The notes under the pieces: generated by a model | Seen by the model: only the letters and a program-made list of their open reading frames with translations | Databases searched by the model: none | Told to the model about the DNA's origin: nothing | Part shown: one piece after another, positions 41,985 to 51,737 of the stretch | Layout: each line of letters begins with the position of its first letter | Numbering within the stretch: the first letter of the stretch is position 1 | NCBI RefSeq assembly: GCF_021044775.1 | Contig: NZ_JAJNOQ010000012.1 | Span: 1-64,000 of the forward strand | Length of the DNA stretch: 64,000 bases | DNA from: Paraeggerthella hominis | GTDB lineage: Bacteria; Actinomycetota; Coriobacteriia; Coriobacteriales; Eggerthellaceae | Direction: 5' to 3' | Made by a program: the position numbers and the translations under genes

Positions 41985-42017
41985 AAACCCGCAAGCTCTC
42001 GGAGCTGCGGGTTTTTT
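41985..42017 (+). terminator. Leader terminator (attenuator) of infC operon
   Basis: AAACCCGC pairs with GCGGGTTT (42007-42014), and inside it AGCTC pairs with GAGCT after one bulged A; six T follow. It lies between promoter and infC, so it can only act as an attenuator. In Firmicutes the same operon is controlled by L20-dependent leader termination; that parallel is inferred. Confidence 0.8.
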
Positions 42018-42057
42018 ATTGACGCGCAAAAGCGCGCTAGAAAGGGAGGTGAGCGCG

Positions 42058-42639
42058 ATAGCTGCTCAGGAGCCTCGGCTCAACGAACAAATCAACGTGC
42101 GCGAGTGCCGGTTGATCGGGTTCGACGGGACGCAGATGGGTATTTACGTCACATCTGAGGCCCAGCGAATCGCCGATAACGAGGGCCTTGACCTGGTCGA
42201 GATCGCCCCGAACGCCGACCCGCCCGTGTGCCGCATCATGGATTACGGCAAGTTCAAGTACGACCAGGCCATCAAGGCGAAGCAGGCTCGCAAGAACCAG
42301 AGCAAGATCGAGACCAAGGAAATGAAGTTCCGCCCGAAGATCGACGTGGGCGACTACACCACGAAGAAGAAGCACGTTCTGCGCTTCCTCGACGGCGGCA
42401 ACAAGGTCAAGATCACTATCATGTTCCGCGGCCGCGAAATGGCGCACCCGGAGCAGGGCCTCACCATCCTGGAGCGGCTGGCCGACGATCTGAAGGACGT
42501 AGCGGTCATCGAGACCCAGCCTAAGATGGAAGGCCGCAACATGCACATGCTCATCGCCCCGTTGCCTGCAGCGACGTTGGCGAAGAAAAAGAAAGAGAAC
42601 GAGAAGAAAGAAGAAGGGAAGGACGAAGGCAATGCCTAA
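42058..42639 (+). CDS. infC: Translation initiation factor IF-3, probable ATA start
   Basis: The 193-residue protein has both IF3 domains: RLNEQINVRECRLIGFDGTQ then LVEIAPNADPPVCRIMDYGKFKY, and a C-domain with MKFRPKIDVGDY and ITIMFRGREM. A Lys/Glu-rich tail follows. No ATG or TTG fits the N-terminus. GGGAGG (42045-42050) sits 7 nt from an ATA at 42058. A GTG at 42049 overlaps the Shine-Dalgarno and is unlikely. Rare infC starts let IF3 repress its own translation in other bacteria. The stop overlaps rpmI by 8 bp. Confidence 0.9.
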   Translation: MAAQEPRLNEQINVRECRLIGFDGTQMGIYVTSEAQRIADNEGLDLVEIAPNADPPVCRIMDYGKFKYDQAIKAKQARKNQSKIETKEMKFRPKIDVGDYTTKKKHVLRFLDGGNKVKITIMFRGREMAHPEQGLTILERLADDLKDVAVIETQPKMEGRNMHMLIAPLPAATLAKKKKENEKKEEGKDEGNA

Positions 42640-42829
42640 GATGAAGACCCATCGCGGCACCGCGAAGCGTTTCCGCGTTACCGGCTCCGGCAAGATCATG
42701 CGCTCCAAGGCTTTCAAGAGCCACATCATGACGAAGAAGAGCCAGAAGCGTAAGCGTAATTTCCGTCATGAGACCGAAGTGGCCAAGGCCGATAACAAGG
42801 TTATCGCGCGTAATCTCGGCCTTCGCTAG
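42632..42829 (+). CDS. rpmI: Ribosomal protein L35
   Basis: The 65-residue basic protein MPKMKTHRGTAKRFRVTGSG... is unmistakably L35 of the 50S subunit. Its ATG lies inside the end of infC, so the two are translationally coupled, with rplT following. Confidence 0.97.
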   Translation: MPKMKTHRGTAKRFRVTGSGKIMRSKAFKSHIMTKKSQKRKRNFRHETEVAKADNKVIARNLGLR

Positions 42830-42852
42830 TCTAAAAGGAGCAGTGATACAAC

Positions 42853-43206
42853 ATGCCTCGTGTTAAGCGCGCAGTCAGCGCCCATAAGAAGCGTCGTACC
42901 GTCCTTAATCGTGCCAAGGGCTATTACGGTGCAAAGTCCCGTTCTTATCGTGCCGCGAAGGAACAGGTGCAGCATTCGCTGCAATACATGTACCGCGACC
43001 GTCGCAACAAGAAGCGCGAGATCCGTCGTCTGTGGATCACCCGCATCAACGCGGCCGCTCGCCTGAACGGCCTGAGCTACTCGGTGCTGATGAACGGCCT
43101 CAAGAAGGCTGGCGTGCAGCTGGACCGCAAGGTGCTTTCCGATATGGCCATCAACGATCCCGAGGCGTTTGCCGCTGTGGTCGAGGTTGCCAAGAAGGCC
43201 CTGTAG
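42853..43206 (+). CDS. rplT: Ribosomal protein L20
   Basis: The 117-residue protein has the L20 signature: MPRVKRAV, KRRTVLNRAKGYYGAKSR, then the C-terminal globular part LNGLSYSVLMNGLKKAG. It binds 23S rRNA early in 50S assembly and in some bacteria represses this operon. AAAGGAG precedes the ATG. Tandem hairpins follow its stop. Confidence 0.97.
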   Translation: MPRVKRAVSAHKKRRTVLNRAKGYYGAKSRSYRAAKEQVQHSLQYMYRDRRNKKREIRRLWITRINAAARLNGLSYSVLMNGLKKAGVQLDRKVLSDMAINDPEAFAAVVEVAKKAL

Positions 43207-43212
43207 CTTTTA

Positions 43213-43240
43213 GTTGCGCCGACCTACCGGTCGGCGCAAC
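43213..43240 (+). terminator. First hairpin after rplT
   Basis: GTTGCGCCGACC (43213-43224) and GGTCGGCGCAAC (43229-43240) form a perfect 12-bp stem with a TACC loop; there is no T-tract. Confidence 0.55.
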
Positions 43241-43252
43241 GGCTTAATGCTG

Positions 43253-43280
43253 AGAAGCCCCCGATCGTTCGGGGGCTTCT
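43253..43280 (+). terminator. Second hairpin after rplT
   Basis: AGAAGCCCCCGA (43253-43264) and TCGGGGGCTTCT (43269-43280) form a perfect 12-bp stem with a 4-nt loop, followed by TGTGTTCT. Confidence 0.75.
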
Positions 43281-43323
43281 TGTGTTCTAGCGCCGCAACC
43301 GATGAGGTGCGCTTGCGCCCTGC

Positions 43324-43360
43324 ACGAACGAAAGGCCCCGGAGCGGGGCCTTTCGTTCGT
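43324..43360. terminator. Third hairpin after rplT
   Basis: A perfect 17-bp stem (43324-43340 with 43344-43360) has a 3-nt GAG loop and starts ACGAACGAAAGG. It is symmetric enough to serve the convergent NifX-like gene too. Confidence 0.7.
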
Positions 43361-43472
43361 TTCGAGGATAAAGGGAAACCGTGCGGGTCTTTCCGTTCCC
43401 GTGTCGAACAGCATGCCTAAGACGGGGTGCGAAGCTGCAACGGGGCCGACCCTTGCGGTCGCCTTGCGCGGT

Positions 43473-43823
43473 TTACGCCTCTACGACGTCAAGTTCCTCT
43501 TCATCGCTTTCGTCCGAGCCGATCAAGGTGCGCGCCAGGTAGACTTCGGCCGCATGGCGCGCGGTACCGCCCCTGTTGGGCACCACTTCGATGTCGACGG
43601 CGCGCAGCGCTTCCGCGGCTTCGCGCTCGATCGTTCCGGTTATGAGCACCCGGACGTCAAGCTCGTGCAGAAGGGAGGCAAGACGGTTCGGGGGAAAGAG
43701 TGGGTTCGGCATGTTCTGACATTCAACGATGACGCCGCGCTCGATTCTGTAGCAGGTGAAGCTGGCACACTTCCCGAACACGGGAGATACCTTCAGGCCT
43801 TCGCTAGCCACGGCTATGCGCAT
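43473..43823 (-). CDS. NifX/NifB-like (dinitrogenase cofactor-domain) protein
   Basis: The 116-residue protein has the Nitro_FeMo-Co fold: MRIAVASEGLKVSPVFGKCASFTCYRIE, a middle LHELDVRVLITGTIEREAAEAL and VEVVPN-type closing. The C-terminus is acidic. Stand-alone members occur widely in anaerobes without nitrogenase and may bind metal clusters; no nif genes are near. AAGGAAC precedes the ATG. It is divergent from the GlpA-like fusion gene. Confidence 0.75.
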   Translation of the reverse strand: MRIAVASEGLKVSPVFGKCASFTCYRIERGVIVECQNMPNPLFPPNRLASLLHELDVRVLITGTIEREAAEALRAVDIEVVPNRGGTARHAAEVYLARTLIGSDESDEEELDVVEA

Positions 43824-43922
43824 CTCGTTCCTTTCTTCGATTCGTTGCGCCTACGATACCGTTATTCGCGCAAGCCAAGTTCGCTCTTTCGCCCAACGGG
43901 GATAAATAGTAAGCTGAACGAC

Positions 43923-46886
43923 ATGGATACTGAATCTTTTCTCACAACGGACGTTGCGATTATCGGTGCGGGCGTGGCGGGCGCTTGCGTGGCGCGCGAG
44001 CTTGCTCGCTGGCGGGTTCACGTCACGGTTCTCGAAGCGGGAAACGATGTGGCGTGCGGTGCAACGCGCGCGAATTCGGGGATCGTGCATGCCGGCTACG
44101 ATCCTGCTCCCGGTACGCTCAAGGCGCGGTTCAATGCACGGGGCTCGCAACTGTTCTCCCGCTGGGCCGATGAATTGGGATTTTCGTATCGTCGGAACGG
44201 GTCGATGGTGCTCGCGTTCTCCGACGAGGAGCTGGCCGCGGTGCGTCAGCTGGTCGAGCGGGCTGCCCGAAACGGCATCGAAGGGGTGCGCGAGCTCGAT
44301 GCGGCTGCCGTGCGGGCGCTCGAGCCCTCCGTCTCGTCGCAGGTTCGCGGCGGCCTGCTTGCCGAAACGGGCGCTATATGCGATCCCTACGAGGTGGCGC
44401 TGTTCGCTGCCGAGCAGGCGGCTCTGCATGGCGCTGCCTTTCTGTTCGAGCAGAGCGTGACGGGCCTCGATCGCTTGACCGCTGAGGAGCAAGCAGCGGC
44501 GGAGCGCGTTGCCGAGCGGCGCGGGCAGGTGCGCCGAAGCGCTGCTCCGTATCGGTACCGCGTGAGCACCGCCGGCGGGCTGACGATGGCGGCGCGCGCG
44601 GTGGTGAACGCTGCCGGCGTGTTCTCCGACGAGATCAACAACATGGTCAGCGCCCGCAAGCTGCGCATCGTGGCGCGACGGGGCGAGTACTGCCTGTACG
44701 ACACGGACAAGGGGTCCGTGTTCTCGCGCACTATGTTCCAGGCGCCGTCGTCGGCGGGGAAGGGCGTGCTCGTAACCCCTACGGTGCACGGCAACTTGCT
44801 GGTGGGCCCCAACGCCGTGGACCAGGCCGACAAGACCGACGCGTCGACGACGGCCGAAGGCTTGCGGTTCGTGCTGGACGCCGCGCGCAAGACGTGGCCG
44901 GAGGCGAACGGCCGCGGCCTTATCACCAACTTCGCCGGCCTTCGCGCGTCGAACGCTGAAGGGTACGACTTCGTGATTGGCCAGCCCGACGATGCCCCGG
45001 GGTTCTTCAACGTGGCTTGCTTCGACTCTCCGGGGCTCACGTCGGCGCCTGCCGTGGGAGAGCATATCGCAGGCGAGGTCGCCGCGCTGCTGGACGCCCC
45101 GGTCAACGAGTCGTTCCGCGCCCGAAGAGAGGCTTGCAAGGCGTTTGCGAACATGGACGAAGCCGCGCGCGCCGCAGCGGTTGCGCGCGATGCCCGCTGG
45201 GGCCATGTGGTGTGCCGATGCTGCCAGGTGACCGAAGCGGAATTGGTTGCGGCCCTGCGGGGGCCGTTGCCCGTTCTGTCGCTCGATGCGCTCAAATGGC
45301 GCACGCGCGCCATGATGGGCCGTTGCCACGGCGGGTTCTGCTCGCCCGAGATCGCGAAGATCGTCGCGCGCGAAACGGGCGTGACCCCCGATCGCCTGGA
45401 TAAGCGCCTGCCGGGGTCGCCCGTGGTGGCATCGGCGCGCACCGACTACGCGAGCGTCGTGCAGGGCTTCGAGGGCAGCGAAGCTGCGAGCGCTGCAAGC
45501 GTCGAGCGTGCGCCCGCTATGGCCCGGGAGTGCGACGTCGCCGTAGTGGGCGGCGGCGCGGCCGGCATTGCGGCGGCGCGCGCGGCGGCGGCGCACGGCG
45601 CTCGCGTGGTGCTGATCGACCGCGAGGCAAAGCTGGGCGGCATTCTCAAGCAGTGCGTGCACAACGGATTCGGACTGCATCGGTTCGGCGTGGAGCTGAC
45701 GGGTCCCGAGTACGCCCAGCGCGAGGCCGATCAGCTTGCCTTGTCGAACGCATCCGGTGTTTGCGTGCTGCGAGACGCTACGGCTACGTCGATCGATGCG
45801 CCCCAGGAGCAAGCTGACGGGCTGTTCTCGGTTCACGTGGTGGGTCCTCGCGGCGCGTATGCGGTCCGTGCCCGGGCCGTGGTTCTGGCAACGGGATCGC
45901 GCGAGCGGGGTTTGGGCGCGCTCAACGTGGCAGGGTCGCGTCCGTCCGGCGTGTTCAGCGCGGGCAGCGCCCAGAACTTCATGAACCTGCAAGGGTGCTT
46001 GCCGGGAAAACGCGCGGTCATCTTGGGGTCCGGTGATATCGGGCTCATCATGGCGCGACGGTTGGTTTCGCAAGGGGCCGAGGTGGCGGGCGTCTACGAG
46101 CTCATGCCCCATCCGTCGGGGCTTCGTCGCAACGTCGTCCAATGCCTGGACGACTTCGGCATACCGCTGTTCCTGAGCCGCACGGTCACGCGCTTGGAGG
46201 GCGAAGGACGGTTGAGCGCCGTGTACGTGTCGGACGTGGATCCCGATACCGTGCAGGTGATTCCCGGTACCGAGCAGCGGGTGGCGTGCGATACGCTGCT
46301 TTTGTCGGTGGGGCTGCTTCCCGAAAACGAGCTGGCTCGGACGGCCGGCGTGGAACTGGACGCCGTCACCGGCGGCGCGCGCGTGGACAGCCGGCTGGAA
46401 ACCAACGTGGCGGGCTTGTTCTCGTGCGGAAACGCGCTGCACGTGCACGATTTGGCGGACCATGCGTCTGCCGAAGGCGACTTGGCCGGCGCTTCCGCTG
46501 CGGCTTACGCGCTTGGCGAGGTCGACGCGCGCCGCGAGCGCCGGCGCGCGTCGGTGCCCGTGTTGGCCGCTCAGGGCGTGCGCTACGTGGTTCCCCATGC
46601 CGTGGACGCGGCGGGTTCCCCGAGCGGCAACGTGGCGCTTTCTCTGCGGGTTTCGCGCTCCGTTCGCAATCCTCGATTCGTCGTGGAGGGAGTCGATGCG
46701 CACGGGCGCGCGCATACGGTCAAGCGAGCGAAGACGATGGTCGCCGTGCCTGCCGAGATGGTCCAGATTCCCGTGAGCGCGGCTGAGCTTGTCCGTTGGG
46801 AGAGCGTGCGGGTACGCGTCGAGGGCGCAGGCGACGGGGATCGAGCGCTTTCTGTCCCGTCTATGACCGGGGGAGGTGCCGACTGA
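43923..46886 (+). CDS. Fused GlpA-like dehydrogenase and NAD(P)/FAD oxidoreductase
   Basis: This 987-residue protein joins two usually separate enzymes. Residues 1-425 form a GlpA-type FAD glycerol-3-phosphate dehydrogenase (IGAGVAGACVARE; GATRANSGIVHAGYD). A BFD-like [2Fe-2S] domain follows (Cys431, 433/434, 468, 473). From about 535 on there is a pyridine-nucleotide-disulfide-type oxidoreductase (VVGGGAAGIAAA; LATGSRERG; CNA-type GLFSCGNALH). In many anaerobes these are adjacent genes followed by a DUF1667 gene, as here. It should move electrons from glycerol-3-phosphate or a related hydroxyacid. The ribosome site is weak. Confidence 0.87.
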   Translation: MDTESFLTTDVAIIGAGVAGACVARELARWRVHVTVLEAGNDVACGATRANSGIVHAGYDPAPGTLKARFNARGSQLFSRWADELGFSYRRNGSMVLAFSDEELAAVRQLVERAARNGIEGVRELDAAAVRALEPSVSSQVRGGLLAETGAICDPYEVALFAAEQAALHGAAFLFEQSVTGLDRLTAEEQAAAERVAERRGQVRRSAAPYRYRVSTAGGLTMAARAVVNAAGVFSDEINNMVSARKLRIVARRGEYCLYDTDKGSVFSRTMFQAPSSAGKGVLVTPTVHGNLLVGPNAVDQADKTDASTTAEGLRFVLDAARKTWPEANGRGLITNFAGLRASNAEGYDFVIGQPDDAPGFFNVACFDSPGLTSAPAVGEHIAGEVAALLDAPVNESFRARREACKAFANMDEAARAAAVARDARWGHVVCRCCQVTEAELVAALRGPLPVLSLDALKWRTRAMMGRCHGGFCSPEIAKIVARETGVTPDRLDKRLPGSPVVASARTDYASVVQGFEGSEAASAASVERAPAMARECDVAVVGGGAAGIAAARAAAAHGARVVLIDREAKLGGILKQCVHNGFGLHRFGVELTGPEYAQREADQLALSNASGVCVLRDATATSIDAPQEQADGLFSVHVVGPRGAYAVRARAVVLATGSRERGLGALNVAGSRPSGVFSAGSAQNFMNLQGCLPGKRAVILGSGDIGLIMARRLVSQGAEVAGVYELMPHPSGLRRNVVQCLDDFGIPLFLSRTVTRLEGEGRLSAVYVSDVDPDTVQVIPGTEQRVACDTLLLSVGLLPENELARTAGVELDAVTGGARVDSRLETNVAGLFSCGNALHVHDLADHASAEGDLAGASAAAYALGEVDARRERRRASVPVLAAQGVRYVVPHAVDAAGSPSGNVALSLRVSRSVRNPRFVVEGVDAHGRAHTVKRAKTMVAVPAEMVQIPVSAAELVRWESVRVRVEGAGDGDRALSVPSMTGGGAD

Positions 46887-47257
46887 TGCAGTTCGCGACC
46901 GACGTTGCCGTGTTCACGTGCATTCGCTGCCCGCTGGGGTGCCCGGTGGAGGTGTCGTTTGCCGAGGATGGAACCGTGGCCGAGGTGTCCGGTCACACGT
47001 GCAAGCGCGGAGCCGAGTACGCGGCGCAGGAGGCCGTCAGCCCCGAGCGGATGGTGACCGCGGTGCTTCCCGTTGCGGGTTGTCTGGAGCCGGTGAGCGT
47101 GAAGACCGCGCAACCGGTGCCGAAGGACCGCATGGCCGAGGTTCTGGCCGCGCTTGGCGCGCTGCGACTGGAGGCGCCTGTTTCAGCCGGTGCGGTGCTG
47201 ATCGAAGATGCTTGCGGTACCGGCGTGGCGGTGATCGCCACGAAAAGCGTGCCGTAA
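46886..47257 (+). CDS. DUF1667 cysteine protein
   Basis: The 123-residue protein has CIRCPLGCPVEV near the N-terminus, a later GHTCKRG and a GTG-type C-terminal CGTGV. Four cysteines of this layout fit an Fe-S cluster. It overlaps the fusion gene (TGATG) behind GGGGGAGG, so the products are made together. DUF1667 proteins accompany GlpA-like operons and are thought to be electron carriers or maturation partners. Confidence 0.87.
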   Translation: MQFATDVAVFTCIRCPLGCPVEVSFAEDGTVAEVSGHTCKRGAEYAAQEAVSPERMVTAVLPVAGCLEPVSVKTAQPVPKDRMAEVLAALGALRLEAPVSAGAVLIEDACGTGVAVIATKSVP

Positions 47258-47274
47258 CGGCGACGTAAAACGAA

Positions 47275-47328
47275 TTGTCGCCCGAAACGTACGGAATCGA
47301 AGGGAAAACCGTGCGTTTCGGGCGACAA
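47275..47328. terminator. Bidirectional terminator between DUF1667 and helicase genes
   Basis: TTGTCGCCCGAAACG (47275-47289) and CGTTTCGGGCGACAA (47314-47328) are perfect 15-bp complements. Inner pairing through TACGG/CCGTG extends this to 20 bp with one wobble. Confidence 0.75.
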
Positions 47329-47330
47329 TG

Positions 47331-47393
47331 TGTGCGGTGTGCGGTGTGCGGTGTGCGGTGTGCGGTGTGCGGTGTGCGGTGTGCGGTGTGCGG
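47331..47393. repeat. Nine exact TGTGCGG tandem repeats
   Basis: Nine uninterrupted copies of a 7-bp unit span 63 bp. They end one base before the stop codon (47395-47397) of the minus-strand helicase and begin two bases after the terminator arm. Exact identity of all copies indicates recent slippage expansion. Confidence 0.97.
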
Positions 47394-47394
47394 G

Positions 47395-48927
<1,533 letters not shown>

Positions 48928-48935
48928 GATTCTCC

Positions 48936-50387
48936 TTAGCGAATGTGTGCGGGCTTGTCGCCCCAGTAGAAATGTAGGAAATGCTTGCGATAGATGGGAT
49001 CGTCGCCGTTTTTCGGCGCAGCGGCCAGGCGCAACGTGGCTGCTGCGATGTCGCGGGCCGCGTTCGGCCGCCGCAGGAAGCTTCCGTTGACTAGCATGGC
49101 GCGGGCGCTGTCGGGGCTCTTCGCGATGTGGCGCAAAGCGTCAAGAAGCTCGCGCGCCGTGGTCACGTGCATGGCCGCGCCGAGCGAGGTGAGCATTTGC
49201 ACGTTGACCTTCTCTTGGCCGTACGCGCGGCCCAAAAGGATCATCGGCACCTGCGAGCACAGGCATTCCGTCACCGTAAGGCCGCCCGACTTGCAGATGA
49301 CCAGGTCGCTTGCAGCCATGAGCGCGGCCATTCCCTCTACGTAATCGAGCACCGTGACGTTTTCGATGCTCAGTTCCTGGCACTCTTGGCGAAGATGCCG
49401 TGCGTACTCGGCGTCGTTTCCTGCTATGAACACGAAGTGCAGCGTGCCGCTCAGGCTGTGCAGGTAGGGCAGCAGCTTGTCGAGCGCGGTGCGGAAGTGC
49501 ACGTAAGGCTGCGGCAGGTACGCGCCGGCCAGCGCGAGCACGACGCGCTTGTTCTGGGGAAGCCCCAGTCGCTCGCGCGTGGCGACGCGATCGTAGTCGC
49601 GGCGGAAATCGTCGCGCGTGGGGATGCCCGTGATGAGGATGCGATCTTCGGCAACCTTGCGCGGGCGCAGCGTTTCGGCCATGGATTCGTTCGCCACGCA
49701 GAACAGGTCGGCGGCGCGATGGGGCCAAAGGCCTTCGGTCTCGTAGTCCGTGGGAACGCAGACGATGGGGAAGCGCTGCCCGGTCAGCATGCGCGCGGCC
49801 GTTGCAACGTTGGCTGCGGTGATATGCGTGCAGACCACCGCGATCGGCTGCTTTTTCTCCACGTAGTCGGTGAACGCGCCGTACATGAGATGGTTCCATA
49901 TAGTTCCGCCGCCCCAAAGAAGGCGGCCGGTCAGCGTGAAGCGCCAGGTGAGGTCGTAGATGGGTCGCGTTGCGCCCGTGAACAGCGATGCCGCCTTGTT
50001 TCCGTCGAACACTACGCGGCCGAAATCGAGCACGTCGAGCACTTCGACTTCCAGATCCTCGGGGACCAGGCTGGCGAGCGTCTCGTCGGTTTGATCGGCA
50101 TCCGTTCGGGCATGGGCGTTTCGCTCGTCGCGCATGAGGTCGAACGCCTGAGCCACGGCGTTCGCGGCGCTGCGGTGCCCCGAACCGACGGAGGCGTGCA
50201 TGACGATGACGAGGGGCTTGCGAGGCTCTTCGGATTTCGGCTCCACCGGGGCGAGTGCAACGTCGGCTGCCGGCTCCGCTTCGGCTTCGAGCGATTGCCC
50301 AGCGCGCGCCTCAAGGGCCTCGTCCGAGGATGCGCCGGGTTTCTCGACGTCCGGCGACAGGGGTGTTGACTTGGTTTCGTTGTCCAT
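48936..50387 (-). CDS. MGDG-synthase/diacylglycerol glycosyltransferase-like protein
   Basis: The 483-residue protein has an acidic N-terminal 60 residues and then the MGDG-synthase N-domain with HASVGSGHRSAANAV. A GT-B C-domain follows with VLDYVEGMAALMAASDLVICKSGGLTVTE and PMILLGRAYGQE. Family members transfer a hexose to diacylglycerol at the inner leaflet, making glycolipid membrane or lipoteichoic acid anchors. Starts at 50387 (MDNETK) and 50399 (MIDG) are both possible; neither has a strong ribosome site. Confidence 0.82.
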   Translation of the reverse strand: MDNETKSTPLSPDVEKPGASSDEALEARAGQSLEAEAEPAADVALAPVEPKSEEPRKPLVIVMHASVGSGHRSAANAVAQAFDLMRDERNAHARTDADQTDETLASLVPEDLEVEVLDVLDFGRVVFDGNKAASLFTGATRPIYDLTWRFTLTGRLLWGGGTIWNHLMYGAFTDYVEKKQPIAVVCTHITAANVATAARMLTGQRFPIVCVPTDYETEGLWPHRAADLFCVANESMAETLRPRKVAEDRILITGIPTRDDFRRDYDRVATRERLGLPQNKRVVLALAGAYLPQPYVHFRTALDKLLPYLHSLSGTLHFVFIAGNDAEYARHLRQECQELSIENVTVLDYVEGMAALMAASDLVICKSGGLTVTECLCSQVPMILLGRAYGQEKVNVQMLTSLGAAMHVTTARELLDALRHIAKSPDSARAMLVNGSFLRRPNAARDIAAATLRLAAAPKNGDDPIYRKHFLHFYWGDKPAHIR

Positions 50388-50476
50388 GCCGTCTATCATA
50401 CCGCAAACGGCCGCGCTTCGTTGACGCCGTGGCGCGCAGGAGAAAAAGCCCTGAAATATTCCTCCAAAATTTTCTC

Positions 50477-50505
50477 TTGCAATTTGAGGAAACCTTTGCA
50501 ATAAT
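50477..50505 (+). promoter_or_regulatory. Promoter of tRNA-Glu
   Basis: TTGCAA (50477-50482) and AATAAT (50500-50505) are 17 nt apart in an AT-rich patch, 34 nt before the tRNA. Confidence 0.6.
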
Positions 50506-50539
50506 ATTCAGGCTGCTTTTCGGAGACGAAAACGCAACC

Positions 50540-50614
50540 GTCCCCATAGTCTAGAGGTCAGGACGCGGCCCTTTCAAGGCTGAGACACGGGTTCGATTCC
50601 CGTTGGGGGCACCA
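50540..50614 (+). tRNA. tRNA-Glu (UUC anticodon)
   Basis: Acceptor GTCCCCA (50540-50546) pairs with TGGGGGC (50604-50610). The anticodon stem CGGCC/GGCTG encloses CTTTCAA with anticodon TTC. A T-arm with GGTTCGATTCC is present, and CCA is encoded at 50612-50614. Confidence 0.95.
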
Positions 50615-50628
50615 TCGTGGATACAGGC

Positions 50629-50658
50629 AAACCACCTTCCGGGGTGGTTTCCTTTTTT
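50629..50658 (+). terminator. Terminator of tRNA-Glu
   Basis: AAACCACC (50629-50636) and GGTGGTTT (50643-50650) pair perfectly with a 6-nt loop and are followed by CCTTTTTT. Confidence 0.85.
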
Positions 50659-50674
50659 GAACGACAATTCATCG

Positions 50675-50705
50675 AGCGCGAATCCATTGGGGGTTCGCGC
50701 TTTTT
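50675..50705 (+). terminator. Second hairpin after tRNA-Glu
   Basis: AGCGCGAA (50675-50682) and TTCGCGCT (50694-50701) pair perfectly and are followed by four more T. Confidence 0.65.
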
Positions 50706-50765
50706 CGTGTCGCGCCCACGTTTTCGATTCGGGTTGCCCGCAGGGTCGGGACGGGGCCGCTCGGG

Positions 50766-51689
50766 CTAGTTCGGGGATTGCGGCTCTGCTGCCGTTTTCG
50801 CGGGAAGCAGGCTGGGAAGCTGCGACACCACGACGCCGATCAGGATGACGATCACCCCGACAAGCTGCAGGGCGTCCACCGACTCGCCAACGAGAACCGC
50901 CGAAATGGCGATGCCGCAGGGCAGCTCGGACGAAGCCATGATGGTGGAGAGTCCCGTCGAAAGATGGGGCGTGGCGATGCCGAACAAGATGACGGGGACG
51001 AACAGCGCGCACAGCCCCAGCACCAGCCCGTACTTCCAAATGCCCGCTTGAATCGCACCGCTGGCGAAGTAGTCCGGGCACAGGGCGAATCCGAGCACGC
51101 ATGCGCCCAGGCAGACCACGAGCCCTCGCTGGATAGGCGGAAGGCCGCATCCCACGCGGCTCGAGAAGAACATGAACAGCGCGCAGCTGACGGCGGATCC
51201 CAGTCCGCAGAGGATGCCGATCGGATTCAGCTCCCCGACCGCGCTCGAGAACATCCCGCTTGCGAAAAGCGTCCCGCCAAGGATGGCGACCGCGGCCACC
51301 AGCTCGGCTGCCTGCGGCTTGCGCCGGGTAACTGCTACCTGGATGACAATGCCGATCCACGTGAATTGGAACAGCATGGTAAGAGCCGCCGAAACCGGAA
51401 GCATGGTGAGGGAAAGGTTGTAGAGCACGCACGTGGCGCAGGTGTTCAGGCCCAGTCCCATCAACGACAAGATGCGCTTCGGGGTCAGGGGCGCCGGTTT
51501 GCGTCCGCGCCCGAGCGACACGGCAAGGGCGATGGCGAATAGGAGCGTGCCGAACAGGGCCTGGCTTGCCACCGCTTGCGTCCAGGAAAAACCTGCGGCG
51601 TACGTCATCTTGACCGTTGCCGCCATGACGCCGTAGCTCGCTCCACCCAGGAATACGAGGGTCGAGTATTTCAAGGTGTTCTTCTGCAT
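50766..51689 (-). CDS. EamA/DMT-superfamily transporter
   Basis: The 307-residue protein has ten predicted helices in two repeats, as in EamA drug/metabolite transporters. N-terminal features are FLGGASYGVMAATVKM and a central PVSAALTMLFQFTWIGIV. The second repeat ends VGVIVILIGVVVSQL. Substrates are typically amino acids or other small metabolites exported by proton exchange; this one is unassigned. The start lies 48 bp from the divergent addB start. Confidence 0.85.
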   Translation of the reverse strand: MQKNTLKYSTLVFLGGASYGVMAATVKMTYAAGFSWTQAVASQALFGTLLFAIALAVSLGRGRKPAPLTPKRILSLMGLGLNTCATCVLYNLSLTMLPVSAALTMLFQFTWIGIVIQVAVTRRKPQAAELVAAVAILGGTLFASGMFSSAVGELNPIGILCGLGSAVSCALFMFFSSRVGCGLPPIQRGLVVCLGACVLGFALCPDYFASGAIQAGIWKYGLVLGLCALFVPVILFGIATPHLSTGLSTIMASSELPCGIAISAVLVGESVDALQLVGVIVILIGVVVSQLPSLLPAKTAAEPQSPN

Positions 51690-51737
51690 GCCGCCATTCT
51701 AGCGCATGCAGGGGCGCTCGGGCGCTACAATGACGGC

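Noticed and set aside
47331..47393. CRISPR array or coding repeat
   Set aside because: The unit is 7 bp with no spacers, and it lies between convergent genes outside any coding frame.
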